Below are positions 26,331 to 38,447 of a stretch of 64,000 nucleotides of DNA, piece by piece (positions within the stretch are counted from its first letter, which is position 1; every line of letters starts with the position of its first letter). The notes below the pieces were generated by a model. That model made no database searches and was not told the origin of the DNA. It saw only the letters and a program-made list of their open reading frames with translations. This DNA is from Helopsaltes ochotensis (Eukaryota; Chordata; Aves; Passeriformes; Locustellidae), in assembly GCA_013400155.1 (NCBI GenBank), contig VXBM01000132.1, forward strand, positions 62,001 to 126,000, given 5' to 3'. Position numbers and translations under genes: made by a program.

Positions 26331-27549
26331 TGCTAGAAGAGACCACAGGAGTTAAGGGGGTGGCTGTGAATGACAAGATAAGCAATAAAAGGAGCCATAA
26401 ATAACAAAGGCAAGTAATTTTGACTAATGCATCTATATGATTTATTTGCCTGCAGGAAACAGACACTGATGGATTCAGAGTGACGTGAGAGAAAAAACTC
26501 TCTGTCCCAGACGAGAGACTCTTTCCTGAATGCTGGACTATACAGAACAATATTTGGTATTTTGATGAATACTGGAAACTGGAAAGTTTTTCATATGTAT
26601 GATAAAGTGAAAGTAAAAAGACAGGAACAGCTGTGGTTGCTTGATATCAGCAAGACATTGATTAAGAAGGTGGAACAAAGACAGGAATAACACCTTGGCC
26701 TACAAAATAATGTATTTTAGAGTAAGCATTGAACTGGGGAAAAGCATAAAAATAAGAGGAAATATTGTTTAAAAAGTAATTGCTCATATATTTACAATAA
26801 AAATGAGGAATAGAAAATTACTTAGTGTTTTTCAACATGTAAGGAGAAACTGGATAAAGATTTTGTATAAATTGTCCTTAAATTGCTGTTAGAATACAGG
26901 AAGACAAAAAGGATGAAAAACTAGGAACTACAATTGTGACAGAGGAGTTTATATCTTGTAGGATGACTCAAGTAACTTGAATACTAATGTTACCCACAGG
27001 CAGCCTGGATTCAAGAGGATCATAGAATCCAGGATCAGTTTCTAGGCCCAAGGAATCTCAAGATACTGTTCTAACAGTGAGCTAGAAATATTCCACTTCA
27101 TGTCGGATTTTCATTTCTGATATTGGGTGGAATTAGCTTTAAGAGCCTTCTGTTCCGCAAAGCCCTGGAAAAGATTTTCCCACTGCTTAAATCCTAGCTT
27201 TTTCATTTTTATGAAGTACTGTAACTTTTGCCCTTTATTTTCATCGATTTTACTTTATTTTTGAGAGATTAATTTCAGAAACAAAGATTGAGATTTACAA
27301 GTCAAGAACCTCAAAGTAAGACAATTTTAGAATAGCTCCAACTTTCACTACTATCCAAACAGTCAGACACAACCAGTAATCTGAAACAGGTTCAGATATA
27401 GTGCAAATCAGAGTATATATCTAAGGCAAAAAAAATTATATAGAAATTAATTATTGAAATTGCTTACAAATAAGCACAATTTATCATGCATTTTAAGAAA
27501 AAAACATAGAAATCTCTCTCCTTATCAAAGTTTCTACATGTGGACAGAA

Positions 27550-27586
27550 GTTTTACATGAAACCTTTATTAGATTTCATGTAAAAC
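27550..27586. repeat. Perfect 13-bp inverted repeat, 11-nt loop
   Basis: GTTTTACATGAAA (27550-27562) pairs with TTTCATGTAAAAC (27574-27586), in the intron downstream of the 28642 exon. Confidence 0.75.
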
Positions 27587-28641
27587 AGCATCATTTCAAA
27601 ACAAACATTTGACTGAGTTCTAAATGTTAAAATGTCTAATATACTATAGCTTTGGAGAATTTTGAAAAAGCAATATTTCTTTCAAAGGACTTTTCAGATA
27701 CTTTTTTGTTTTTTCATCCAAAAGTAATCTTACATGCACTTAAAAATATGGTGACATATGATTTGAATCTGGAGCAAGCATTAACGAACTCACTCATACC
27801 CAGGGGACAGCCATGATGTTAATATATAAAAAGTTCTTTACTTCTGGCTTTAGAAATATTTACTTGGCCCCTATAGTAAAGCACAACCTTTATCAACCAT
27901 TTTATCTGGTCTGAAGTCACCACTTCCTTTTTATTGGCTCACAGTTTTCAGTTTGATATCCTTATTTCTATTTACACAAAACTATGTAAACTTTTTCGGT
28001 TTGCAATATTTCTGAAAATGTCCTAATTACAGTACTTCAGCATCTCTTAAAAGCCACTGTATTTCAAGAGGCAAATTATTTCACAGAAATTGCTCTGGGC
28101 TTAAATTGTATGTTTCATGTGTGAATAGGAACTATGATGCTCTGCAATCACACACAGGTATGGTGTGTACAAGTGTTCCTAAATCACAGAATATGCAGTA
28201 TACAAATATATACTACATCAACTTACATAAGCCTACGCTTTTACTTTTCACTCTATTTTTCAGTTATGCAAAGTATAAGACTTCAGAAAGACACTCTTTA
28301 TGTGTACTTTAAAGTAGATAGGCTTTTCCTTGTTATTTGAAAGAGAATAATAAATGCTACAAGCACTCTGGAAAATTCCAGCAAAAATAAGGGTTATAAA
28401 AGACACAGACATATAATATCCATATAACCTATTTTAAAACTGGCTTCTGCAAAGCTATTCAGCACCTCTTGGGATTTACCCATGGCCTCGAGTAGTCTGT
28501 TTTAAGATGCATACATACCCAGGGTATTATATTCACTGTATGTGTTTATCTCTTAAAACACAGATCACATTCTCAGTTTGGAAGTCAAACATGGCAGTGT
28601 CAGTGTGGCAGAGCTAATGGCAAACCCCACATCAGTTATAC

Positions 28642-28749
28642 CTCTCAAGGTCATAGTAAGCACCCTCAGAATAGGTACGGCACATCGTACGGGAGCGGAG
28701 TAATCTGATTGCATCTTCACAAAATAGAGGATACATTGTGTGATCCTGG
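28642..28749 (-). CDS. RIMS2: Probable 108-nt RIMS2 cassette exon (CEDAIRLLRSR... TYSEGAYYDLE)
   Basis: A TTCTGTTTTGGCAG acceptor at 28750 and a CTTGAGAG|GTATAA donor bracket 108 nt that are open in the required frame, phase 2 to phase 2. The peptide begins QDHT, continues MYPLFCEDAIRLLRSR and ends TMCRTYSEGAYYDLE. Its repeated R-S-R and tyrosine-rich end look like RIM linker sequence. RIMS1, as remembered, has an optional segment starting RQDISLHHECF and ending in RARS-type basic residues at the same place, so this may be the RIM2 counterpart. It sits only 597 nt after the LPRSR cassette, which suggests coordinated splicing. I call it probable, not proven. Confidence 0.72.
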
Positions 28750-29150
28750 CTGCCAAAACAGAACGGGTGAACACAATGAAAAGCAACAAAAAGATGAAAC
28801 GAGGAAAAAACAACATGAAAAGCAAGTAATGTCAAAAACAGAACAAAACACTGCAACAGAGCAAGACTGAAAAATTGGTGAACTTTGCAAAACTACTTTT
28901 AATAATTAAAGTATATTGGCTCCCAGCTACAAGAGATACAAGACTATGAGAAAGGTATCACTCTCCAGTTTTATCATAACCTTTAACACAGCCCCTCATA
29001 TATGATTTTATGCATATTAAAATCACAATATTATCAGGTATTAGTGTTTGCTGGTTTAAATTATTTTCTTTATATCCTCTCTAAAAGACATCAGAGTGAT
29101 GCAAATAAAGCATCATCTTTGAGGACCATCGATTATACACCAATAGTCTA

Positions 29151-29181
29151 TAATTCTTCGTGAAACACACACGAAGAATTA
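29151..29181. repeat. Perfect 12-bp inverted repeat, 7-nt loop
   Basis: TAATTCTTCGTG (29151-29162) pairs with CACGAAGAATTA (29170-29181). In RIMS2 pre-mRNA the hairpin would form in the 597-nt intron between the LPRSR cassette and the 28642 exon. Confidence 0.75.
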
Positions 29182-29304
29182 CCCAGTGTTTGTGTACACA
29201 CCATGTTAACAAATCTAATGATGATACTAACTCAACTTCTACATTTTCTACCACTATACAGAGACAAATAAAATCAGAAGGGGACATGTAGGTACACAGA
29301 AGAA

Positions 29305-29310
29305 CATGCA
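29305..29310 (-). promoter_or_regulatory. UGCAUG (RBFOX-type) element downstream of the LPRSR cassette exon
   Basis: The plus strand reads CATGCA, so the RIMS2 pre-mRNA carries UGCAUG about 36 nt after the 5' splice site at 29346. RBFOX1-3 bind this hexamer, and sites within a few hundred nt downstream generally enhance exon inclusion in brain and muscle. Function here is inferred. Confidence 0.5.
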
Positions 29311-29346
29311 TTACCCACACATAGCCACACAGAGGAAAACATATAC

Positions 29347-29412
29347 CTGACATCCCTGAAATGGTGATCTGTGGACTGGGTGTACCGGGAACGAGGTAAA
29401 GTAACATAATGA
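29347..29412 (-). CDS. RIMS2: RIMS2 cassette exon (LPRSR segment)
   Basis: This 66-nt exon is bounded by CCATCACCTCAG and GATGTCAG|GTATAT. It encodes S plus HYVTLPRSRYTQSTDHH and FRDV, phase 2 in and out. RIM proteins have an alternative segment of the type HFLTLPRSRH...HHHRDGR directly before DCEAADRQ (from memory). Joined to the 15065 exon this one yields the same order. Length is a multiple of three, so it is a true cassette. A minus-strand TGCATG at 29305-29310 starts about 36 nt past the exon, the classic position of an RBFOX splicing enhancer. Compared with mammals, several positions differ (YTQSTDHHF). Confidence 0.88.
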
Positions 29413-30889
29413 CTGAGGTGATGGCAGAAAGAAAAATACAGATATGAAACAATAAGATGGAGAAGCAATGATACACCACACAAAACATAAAACATTAAAA
29501 TCTGAGAATAAAGGAGCTACAAAGCATTGTTTAAGAGCACTGGGCTTATTAACGAAATAATATGATATACGGTTCTAAAGATAAAATTATCTAGATGATT
29601 CACATATTTATTCTGAGAAGCCAGTGGGAGATTATGGATCAAGAACATAGCTAAAATTTGGGATTTTCTACAGTATTTCAGTTAGGAAGAAAAAACTGCA
29701 TAAATCTCTGAAAGCGACTTAAGAAGTCAGATTACCTATTGTTTGAAGGCAGAGTACCTTTTTGAAGGAAGTCATAACTTTAGTATGAATAATATCTTTG
29801 AAAGAGATTTATTTAATCTGTCTGAAAGGCTACCGCCATTTGTAAATCTGTCCCCACATAGTTCCAGGGAATATTTCCCATTTCTAAGTTCAAGTTCTTC
29901 CAATAGTGATCATATTGTGATAGAAGGTGAACTTAGATCAAAGAGTTTCATTATTTAAATAAATAATGAAGAGATATAACATCAGTACCAGAATATGCCC
30001 AAAAAACTCCAAATGCAGTTAAAAATAAGAAATGTAAGTTATTTATATTTTGTTTGTATTACGAAACAATGTCAAAATGTATACATTTTAAACATACTTG
30101 TTACACTAGATAATCTCCAGTTATCAAAAATAGAAAAAGTCATTTTACTTTTGGTATAAATATATGCACATAGAACAGGGAAAAGGGTATGGAAAAGATA
30201 AGAGTTTACCACCAACGAGGAGTTATTGACTACAGTTTCCCTGAAGCTGGGATATTTCAAAGAAAAGTCTAATCACAACTGTCCACACTGGAAGTGTAAA
30301 CTGACTTCACAAGAAACATGGAAAACCTCATCCTTCATTTTTATTTCTCACATGTTAATTTGCTTATGATTAATGCTTTTCCAGGAATCAAACACTTTTT
30401 TGCCAGTAGGTATATTAACTACACTTATTATATTTGCGTCTTTTGCATGAGAATAAAATTCACCATCACCCACATGAAAATATTCTTTATATTAGGTCAA
30501 TTATATATAGTACAAGATGTCTTTGTGTTCACTTCTGTCAAATAAATGCAAAAGAAGAGTTTCCAGTATAAAAAGCTAACTTAAATCCCTGATTATGCAA
30601 TTTAAACTTTGCAGTTTGTTACAAGAATGAGGAGCTGTACACAGTTCAAAAGGCCCAATTTGACATGGTACAGTTACAATTTGAAGAGGGACTAAAAATT
30701 ATTAAAATAATCATAGAATTTACACTGCAAGCTGTGAAAAACTATGAATGTTTTTAAACTAATGTAAAGACCTAAGTATCAAAAGCAGTCTACCCACAGC
30801 AGCCTGTGAGTCAGCGTGCTGTCAAGAAACATTAAAAAATAATTCACCACGTTCTAAAAATTTTCTCTGGAATATATGCACACCCACAG

Positions 30890-31105
30890 GTAGAACTATC
30901 AAATAAAAATGTTGGAGTCTATCCCCCTGGAGCTAAATGTACGATGATGGCAAACTGCACACCAGGTTATTACCCCCACTACACGGATACATTGCGAGGC
31001 TACGTCCACATGAATATGCCTTTAAATTATCCAGATGCGACCCTGGAATTAACACCTCAAAACACTTGCTCTACTATTAATAAGCAATTAAGTGTTTCCA
31101 GCTGA
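30890..31105 (+). CDS. Unidentified coding-like block ending in a stop, opposite strand to RIMS2
   Basis: After an acceptor-like TTTTCTCTGG...CACCCACAG, 71 codons run open to TGA at 31103-31105. The peptide includes YPPGAKCTMMANCTPGYY, TDTLRGYVH and MNMPLNYPDATLELTPQ, with balanced composition, several CpG dinucleotides (rare in the surrounding AT-rich intron) and GC-ending codons. It has no obvious start codon beyond two internal ATGs. It could be the last exon of a small gene nested antisense in RIMS2, a retrocopy fragment, or a conserved non-coding block that happens to be open. I do not recognise the protein. No partner exon upstream could be shown. Confidence 0.3.
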   Translation, partial: VELSNKNVGVYPPGAKCTMMANCTPGYYPHYTDTLRGYVHMNMPLNYPDATLELTPQNTCSTINKQLSVSS

Positions 31106-31858
31106 TAGATGACATTTCAATTTTAACAATTCACTTTGCCTTTTTTCTTTCGAGTGAACTGCTGACAGGTTTCCCTGGGAGTCTTTAAAAAAAATATGAC
31201 ATCAATAAGTACAATATATTTAACCATTATTTTAAAACCAATGTCCTAAACAAAACTAGGACTTCAGGCAGAACATCTGTTACATAACATGAATTCCATG
31301 GAAATGCAAATGCTATTGGCACGTAGATTACTTACTGTCCATAAGGAGGAACACCCCAGACTGTTCACTTCACTTATTTGCATATGAATGAGACACCATC
31401 AGTTCATGTTCTGCTTAGGATTTCAGTTCTTACAACTATTCCTTTCTCCACCAAACTATGTTGATCACTCAACTTCTGGTATCAAGTTTTGTTATAATAC
31501 TTGTAGAAACTCCAAACTCTAGTGCCCTTACCAAGTTCTAGGAATTTTTCTTGGGAATTTCTGGCAGGTAGTTCAACCTTTTCCCTTTTTATTTTTTTTT
31601 TACATTCAGTTCAGGATTTCAGAATCAGAGTATGAAAGCATTTAGATGGCATTTAGATACAACCACTTATACAATTTGATATGCAATAACTTGCAACAAG
31701 TTTAAAATAAGCTCCTTCATCACTCAGAACTTTGCTTATCTGTATATAGGAGTAGGGTTAGCTTGAGCTTATGTTTGACCTGACCCTCTGGAATTACTGG
31801 CTCTTCACACTTTTCCATTTTTCTCAGAGCCCATGTTAACCATGCTATCTAACTTAAT

Positions 31859-32100
31859 AGAATCATAGAATCACTAACAAAGATCATCAAACCCAACCTT
31901 TGACCAAATGCCAGTATGTTCACTAAACTATATTGTAATGTGCCACTTCTACTCATTCTTTGGACACTTCCAGAAGTAGTGACTCAACCATTTCCCTTGG
32001 GAGTGTGCTCCAATGCAGAGACTTTCCTCTCTTTCAGTGAAAAAATATTTCTTAATTTCCAACCTGATTTAACATGCAGAGGAAAATGCTTAAATGCCAT
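31859..32100 (-). mobile_element. CR1 LINE 3' fragment
   Basis: The plus strand starts with AGAATCATAGAATC and continues with the reverse complement of the CR1 3' region (AAACCCAACCTTTGACC, then CACTTCCAGAAGTAGTGACTC and a TTTCAGTGAAAAAATATTT block). The 8-bp-type terminal repeat places the 3' end at 31859. CR1 is the dominant LINE of birds and is usually 5'-truncated, as here. Confidence 0.8.
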
Positions 32101-32548
32101 CTTTCTTCTGAGCATCCAGCCAATACCATACTACTTGATTTTTTATCATGAAATATAGTACAATACTTTTTTTAAATTTAGGTTAAAACAAATTCTTTAT
32201 GCTTTTATAAATATGTTAGCGACACCAAAAATGCCTATGACTTATCCCTAACGTCCCAAACTGAAACATATACCACATTTATTCGGCTAATCCCCAGTAT
32301 AAACCACTTAAAATAATAAAGTAAATGTATTATAATGTAGTAAAAACAGCAAGCTTTGCATTGCCTAAGTGCCAAAGAACTCCAGTAATGTTCCAGATCT
32401 CCATGTCAACTAAATATATCATTTGAGCTGTTAATGAAAATCATTACCCTATACGCATACATACATGGGAATGCTTAGAATATGATGGAGAAATGGACAA
32501 AACTTAGATATGTGAGATTTTTAATATGACAAAAGAACTCCAGGATAC

Positions 32549-32586
32549 TTTTTTTTTTTTTTTTTTTTTGTTTTTTTCTTTTTTGC

Positions 32587-32615
<29 letters not shown>
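32549..32615. repeat. Long T-rich tract
   Basis: About 65 bases of nearly pure T on the plus strand, broken by single G and C bases. It may be an old poly(A) tail in minus orientation or a simple repeat. Confidence 0.9.
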
Positions 32616-32617
<2 letters not shown>

Positions 32618-35600
32618 AATCTGGCTTTAGATTTCTAGCTTCTTATCACATCTTCTTTACTTCCTGCATTATAGAAGAATGGCAGAAGTATGTCAAATGA
32701 TGGTAGGGAAAAATGAACATAACCTGCATCTTCACAGACTTATGAAACATTACTTTTTTTTGTTACAGATAGAATAGACAGAAAATTTGTAGCAAAAATT
32801 CATTACTTATATTAAAATAATGCAATTAGTCTAATAAGGCAGCATTATAGGTTTTGCAATATGGTCATTATTATACACACACACCCCCATCCCCTTCCAC
32901 ACTCTATCAAGTGAAAAGAGATTTCCGGTGTTCTGATGAGTAGATTCCAGGTATATGGGTGAACAGGATAAACTTTCCTTTTTTTAAAGTGAACAGAAAA
33001 TTACTTAATATTTTTCTGATATTGCTCACCTATTAGCATATTTTCATACAAAATTTAGTGAACCATTAGGGTAAGAAAACAGAAATCAGTGGTTCAGCAA
33101 CTGATTAGATTGCCGAATCGGAAGTACTTAGCATCCAGGACCAGGCTTGACATACCAGAAGAATCTCAGAAGCATGCTTGAAAACACCCACACTCAGAGA
33201 ACCTCATTGAGCCTCATGGAATACCTTCCTGTTCTTCCTATGTAAGGGGAGATTAACCTGTTCTCTATTGCTTGGGATGCTTTATTTAATAGTAGAGACA
33301 TTTAGGAGATCATTTATTTCTTTCAATTTTCACTTGGAGACCAGGTCCTAAAATTTGATTGGCATTCCAGCTTCCCTGCTAGAGTGGGCAGTAGACTCCC
33401 AAGGGTTTTTGTGGAAAGGCTGAACAACTGTGTATTATTACAGCCTCGTGCTTATTGGAATATCCATAAATAATTCTGAATGCAAAACAAATCTTTGTGT
33501 TCCTTTCTGTAAGAGCCTGGATGAATGAAACTCAGTTGACATAAGAAATTTCTCTCATCCTATCAGTTTGTCTATTCTCATATTCAGCTTTTTCCAGTGT
33601 ATTATCTGATTGCACTTAAAGCAATATATTGTATCATTGGCAATAGTATTATCTTCTACTTTTAGTAACACTCATTTCCATTTTTTCAACTGAAACAACA
33701 AATAAAATGCATGAAAAGTATAAAATAATTTAAATTGTTAAAAAATAAATGTAATCTTTACTGGTATGAATTTGCCTTTAACCCAAATTTCTCAAGTTAC
33801 CATTTTCTGAAAAACTAGCAATGAGATAAAATAGGAATTAGCTTAATCAGACTGCAGAGTAAGAAACAGGCAATTCTTGGGGTCAATCAGTTGGAAATTT
33901 AGAGGGGAAAGAGCCATTGAAAGTGGTAGAAAGGAGAAAGCTGCCATATGAAATTCAGGGAAACTACTGTGGGAAGGAATTAAGTAAAATATTGTGCTTG
34001 GGGTCACATTGACTGTGAGGTTGAGCACAGAATTGTTCAAAGGAAAAGGAGCTGGGAACTCATAAAATCATATGGATTCAGAGAAAAAGCGCAGCTCTAT
34101 GAGCAGCTTGCTCATTTCAATAATGGAAAGCAACTACTACAACTAGCTACTTTTTCCAGGGCCCATTTATACCATTCTAAAAGATTATATTCTCATCTGA
34201 ATAAAACAACAGTTAATGTTCTCTGTAGTAGAATGTTTTCCATGCTGCTTCCCAAATACCTGGCGAATTACACCAACAAACTATGTGAATAAAATGTGAA
34301 GTCAAGTTCTTAACTCTTAGAAAATGTCAAATGCCATTCAAGAATAAAGCGCTGGTTATGTAATTTCCCCTGCTATTTCACGGAATACATAATTAGAAGA
34401 GTTTTATTTAATAAGTGGTTTTTTTAAAGAAAAAAAAAGCAGATTTTCTTTACTTGTAAACACCAGCATTTTTTCCACTAATAATGGTATGGATCCTTTT
34501 TGTTATATCGATTCTATAGAAATTTCTGCTAGTCTCCTGGGATAGATGAAATCCTAGAAATGTTCCATCTGAATGTAACTGACAATTTGAAGACTGTCTT
34601 TGTGAAACAATAGCAATTATCAGCAGAGAATTTGTGATCTGACACACATTCACTCAAGATGACTTCCAATAGGAAAATCAGTATCCCATTATCACAGTGC
34701 TCCCCATAATGCATTTTAAATCATTGCTCTGAAGAGGCAACACTGAAGTCTTTTATCAGAACTGCATTATTTTTAACACAGGCTCTTTGTTTTGTGCATT
34801 TTATTCTGAAGAATATATCTATGACTCTTGGGGGGTGGGGAGGGGCAGGGAGGGTTAAATTTGGTTTAAAGCTTCTTCTTTACCACCTTCCTACTCCATA
34901 CTCCGACATCCCTGTTGGAGATAATCATCCTTCAGAAGACTCACGGAGGCACCAGGTAGGTGGTGCAGATAATTGTGCAATTAAACAGTGATTTGAAAGG
35001 AGAAAGAGAACTTAAAGAAACACTGCAATTATTGAGATTCAAACTGATGCAAACATTTTATAACATAGATATAAGTAGATTTTCAGCAATGCATTTCTTT
35101 TACTTTACTGGGTATTCAAAGAAGCAAGACAGTGACATTACATATCCCATGTGGGAACATTACCCACATGATGCACACAACTGAAACCTGAAAAAATTCT
35201 CCCAAAATTTCCAAATAAAGCATCAGGAACTCTTTATAATTTACAATATCTCTGCATTTTAATCTGCATTTATATGATTTTACATTAAATTTTTACATTA
35301 AATTCAACTAAATAATAAGTGACTACTTAATTACATACTATTCAGCTGTGTATTTAATAGACTTTGAAAAAAAGATCAAAAATTTTTCAGTGTTTTAATA
35401 TGGAAAAATGTATCAAAAAATATTTTCCCAGTTTGACCTAATCTGGCACCTACTGAATAACAGTATTGGATTAGGAGCCTGCTATCCATAGATAAAGCAA
35501 CTGCATGGTTTAAGTTGACATTTAGAAATGTAAAATTTATGTTGCTCTTGCCACCTTTAATTTTGTGTGAAATAATAGAAACAGGTATTTACACTGTGTT

Positions 35601-38420
35601 TTAGCTAACATGTAACAGGCTCATTGTCATGAATTATTTTGGTCTTCACTGGTTTGATTGTAGCAAAATTAATTTTTGGCCTGTATTTCAACATTTAGTT
35701 CATATTAAAAAAATCCAAGCCACATGCTTTCAACAGAATGAAAAAAGCCAAGGGTGTATTCAAATATGTGAATGAAATCTCCTCTCACTAACAGGGGTGT
35801 GATAGTCCTACTAGTCCCAGCACACCCAGATAACATGTTTGAAGTGATTTTACAATAATGGGCAATATTTCTCTAAATATCCATGCTTATGACTACCCTA
35901 TTAGTCTAAGAAAATAGGTAGCAACTTTTCTTCTTTCAAATGGAAAGAGTGCAATAGCTTTGATGAATGAAGAGTGGATAACTTCCCTTTCCTCTTGTTT
36001 CCTTGTAAGTGCCTCTCAGAAAAACAGACTTTTGGAGCTTTCTCATACATTTCTCCCACAACTTTTTGAGTCAGGCATTCTCAGATGCTCTGGCTTAACA
36101 TACCTCTACTAAATTAACCATTAGCAATGTTATTCCACAGGGAGAACCCACCTAGGGTATTGAATATAGTTAAATTAATAGTTGCTAAACAGTATCTATG
36201 TTTGTTGAAGTTGTAGGCCAGAGTACAATTTTCTCACAACGTCTTGGTGTTTGTTGTTAACTTTTGACATCTTTCAGAAAGAAACATACAGATATAGTTT
36301 GGTGGTTTTGTTGTCTGCTTTTTCTTTCTGGAACTGTGCCAAGATTCTCACATTTTTCCTCTAATTCACCTAATTATATTGATTGTTTAAATATAAAACT
36401 CTGAGGTTAAATCCAACTGTTTCCAAAATTTTCTCAATAGTTTCTATAGTTTGATTTCAGTTTCCCAAGTGAGGTAAAATCAGTTTTAAAGAAATTAATT
36501 AAAACATGTCAAACTGACATTTAAAAGGTTATCCCATTACAGATAAATGTTCTTATGGAACTGGGTCCATATTAGGTCATAAGCATTCAGGTTTCTTTAC
36601 ATTACAAATTTAGGCTATTTCATAAGAGCATGAGTACCAACAAAAAACCTTCCATTTTGATAATAATTAACTAGTAGACCTATATTAAATATACAGGCAA
36701 GAAATTAACAGGGTTTCTCACTTTGAGTTAACAGTGTACACAGTAAAATTTGACACTTTAGTTGATATAGCAACACATACAAATTTAAACTGTAAATTTA
36801 CCCTTACATTATACAAAAATAATAGCCATATTTTACATACTTAAGGGTCTACCGTTTTAAATTAAAATTATCTCCAATTAAATTTTTAAAAAATGTGTCT
36901 TTCAGGGTTTTAAAAATAATTTTATTTTCTGTTCTAACTGTGCATTCAATTTGAAGGAATGTTAAATTGCCATTAGACTTGAGGTCATTAGGCTTTTTGT
37001 ATGTGGTTTCAACTAACTCCTTAGAGCCATATACCTCAGAGAACTTAATGCTGAATTATCTAGAAAAGGAAGGAACAAATTTTCTTACTCAAATTCTCTG
37101 TCATACTTTAACTTAGCAACTGAGCATGTCTATAAAATGGTACTATTTCAAAATGCTCTTTCTGCAAGCAGCTTCAAAAGCTGTTTCATGGAAGCTTCAT
37201 CAGAGCTGTGGGAAGAAAATATGTGATTTGTTTTCAGAGCCAAGTATGAATAACACTTAGAGAGATTATAAACCTATACAAAGATGCAGTTTTTCAACCT
37301 CCCTCAACTACCTGCAGTTCCAGAAGTTTTCAGGAGCAATCCTATTAAAGAGCTATTAGGGATACCACTGGGTTTTATTATATAGCAGAGACAGTATCAC
37401 AAATATTTGTTAAAAAAAAAATTGAAATCTAATAATCTTTCCATGCATAAAATGCCTGTCAAACAAACAATGAATATAAAAAGATATAATCATTTGGAAG
37501 AAGTCTTTTCCTGTTCGGAGACTGCATGTTGCAATAGAGGTGTAACTAGTTGATAAGTTGATTACACAGGCAACCACTCACCATGTGTGAAGAGGAGAAT
37601 TTCTCTGTGTGTTTTGGAAAATACAGACAAAATATAAAACAGGGTTCAGAGATTCAGAGCACACCTATCAAGCAAACACCTATTAATCTAGAATGGCTGT
37701 GAAAATTCAATAATCTCATCTCCAAAAAGCTTCTGACATATTCTAAAAAACCCAATAATTTTTCTCTAAATCAAGTCAGTCCAGCAGGGATTATTTGACT
37801 GAAGGGATGGAAAAATATTGTGGCACAGTACTTCAGGCAATCTTTCACAGCTATGCATTTATCTGGGAGGCAACAAATGAACTTGAACAGTAAGCAAATG
37901 CAGCAGCATTCCATAAGGAATACACAGGTTTTAAGGACAAGTTTAGATCTGTTTCAAGGGTGACTGGTCTAAAAATCAACATAACATTGTATCCAAAAAG
38001 CATTCCGTAATCATTTTTTAAGGAAACAGTTCAGAATCTTCAAGTTATCACCTTGTATATGAAAATCATATTCTAATGAAACAACTGAACAGATTTTTCC
38101 CCATAATTTAAACGGAAACATTAAACAGTTTTTAATGCAAAAAGAAGGCTGACTTATGATCTACTGTACTTGTGATAAATAGTCACTATTATGATGATAA
38201 ACACTCCACTGTTTTTTCATTAGCTTTATTTTTGCTCATTTGACTTTTTTATTCCACAAATTAAATTACAAATCACTTTGAATAGATTTGGGTTTTAATT
38301 AATTTTAATACTTTTTTTGTAACATGTCTTTGGGAACAATTAATCATTATTTTTATCTTCTGAAGTTTAAATATTATAATCTTCTGAAAAATATTGTTTG
38401 GCATTCCATACAATCCTTGA

Positions 38421-38447
38421 CTTAAGAGACATTACTGGTCTCTTAAG
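38421..38447. repeat. Perfect 10-bp inverted repeat, 7-nt loop
   Basis: CTTAAGAGAC (38421-38430) pairs with GTCTCTTAAG (38438-38447). Confidence 0.7.

Larger units (their letters stand above)
15066..28641 (-). other. RIMS2: Region of candidate cassette exons between the YYDLE and NCEAADRQ exons
   Basis: This 13.6-kb stretch would be one intron if all optional exons were skipped. It contains candidate exons at 24958-25023, 22469-22531, 19015-19089 and 16553-16621, a CR1 scrap at 19925 and simple repeats. A less AT-rich island at about 25830-26110 has no recognisable repeat or exon. Confidence 0.7.

Noticed and set aside
29743..29958. 71-codon plus-strand open frame rich in Ser and Phe
   Set aside because: Considered as a partner of the 30890 block, but it has no ATG start and no splice connection I could support.
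34890..34954. Plus-strand segment DNHPSEDSRRHQ before CCAG|GTAGGT
   Set aside because: No convincing acceptor or partner exon; too short to call.
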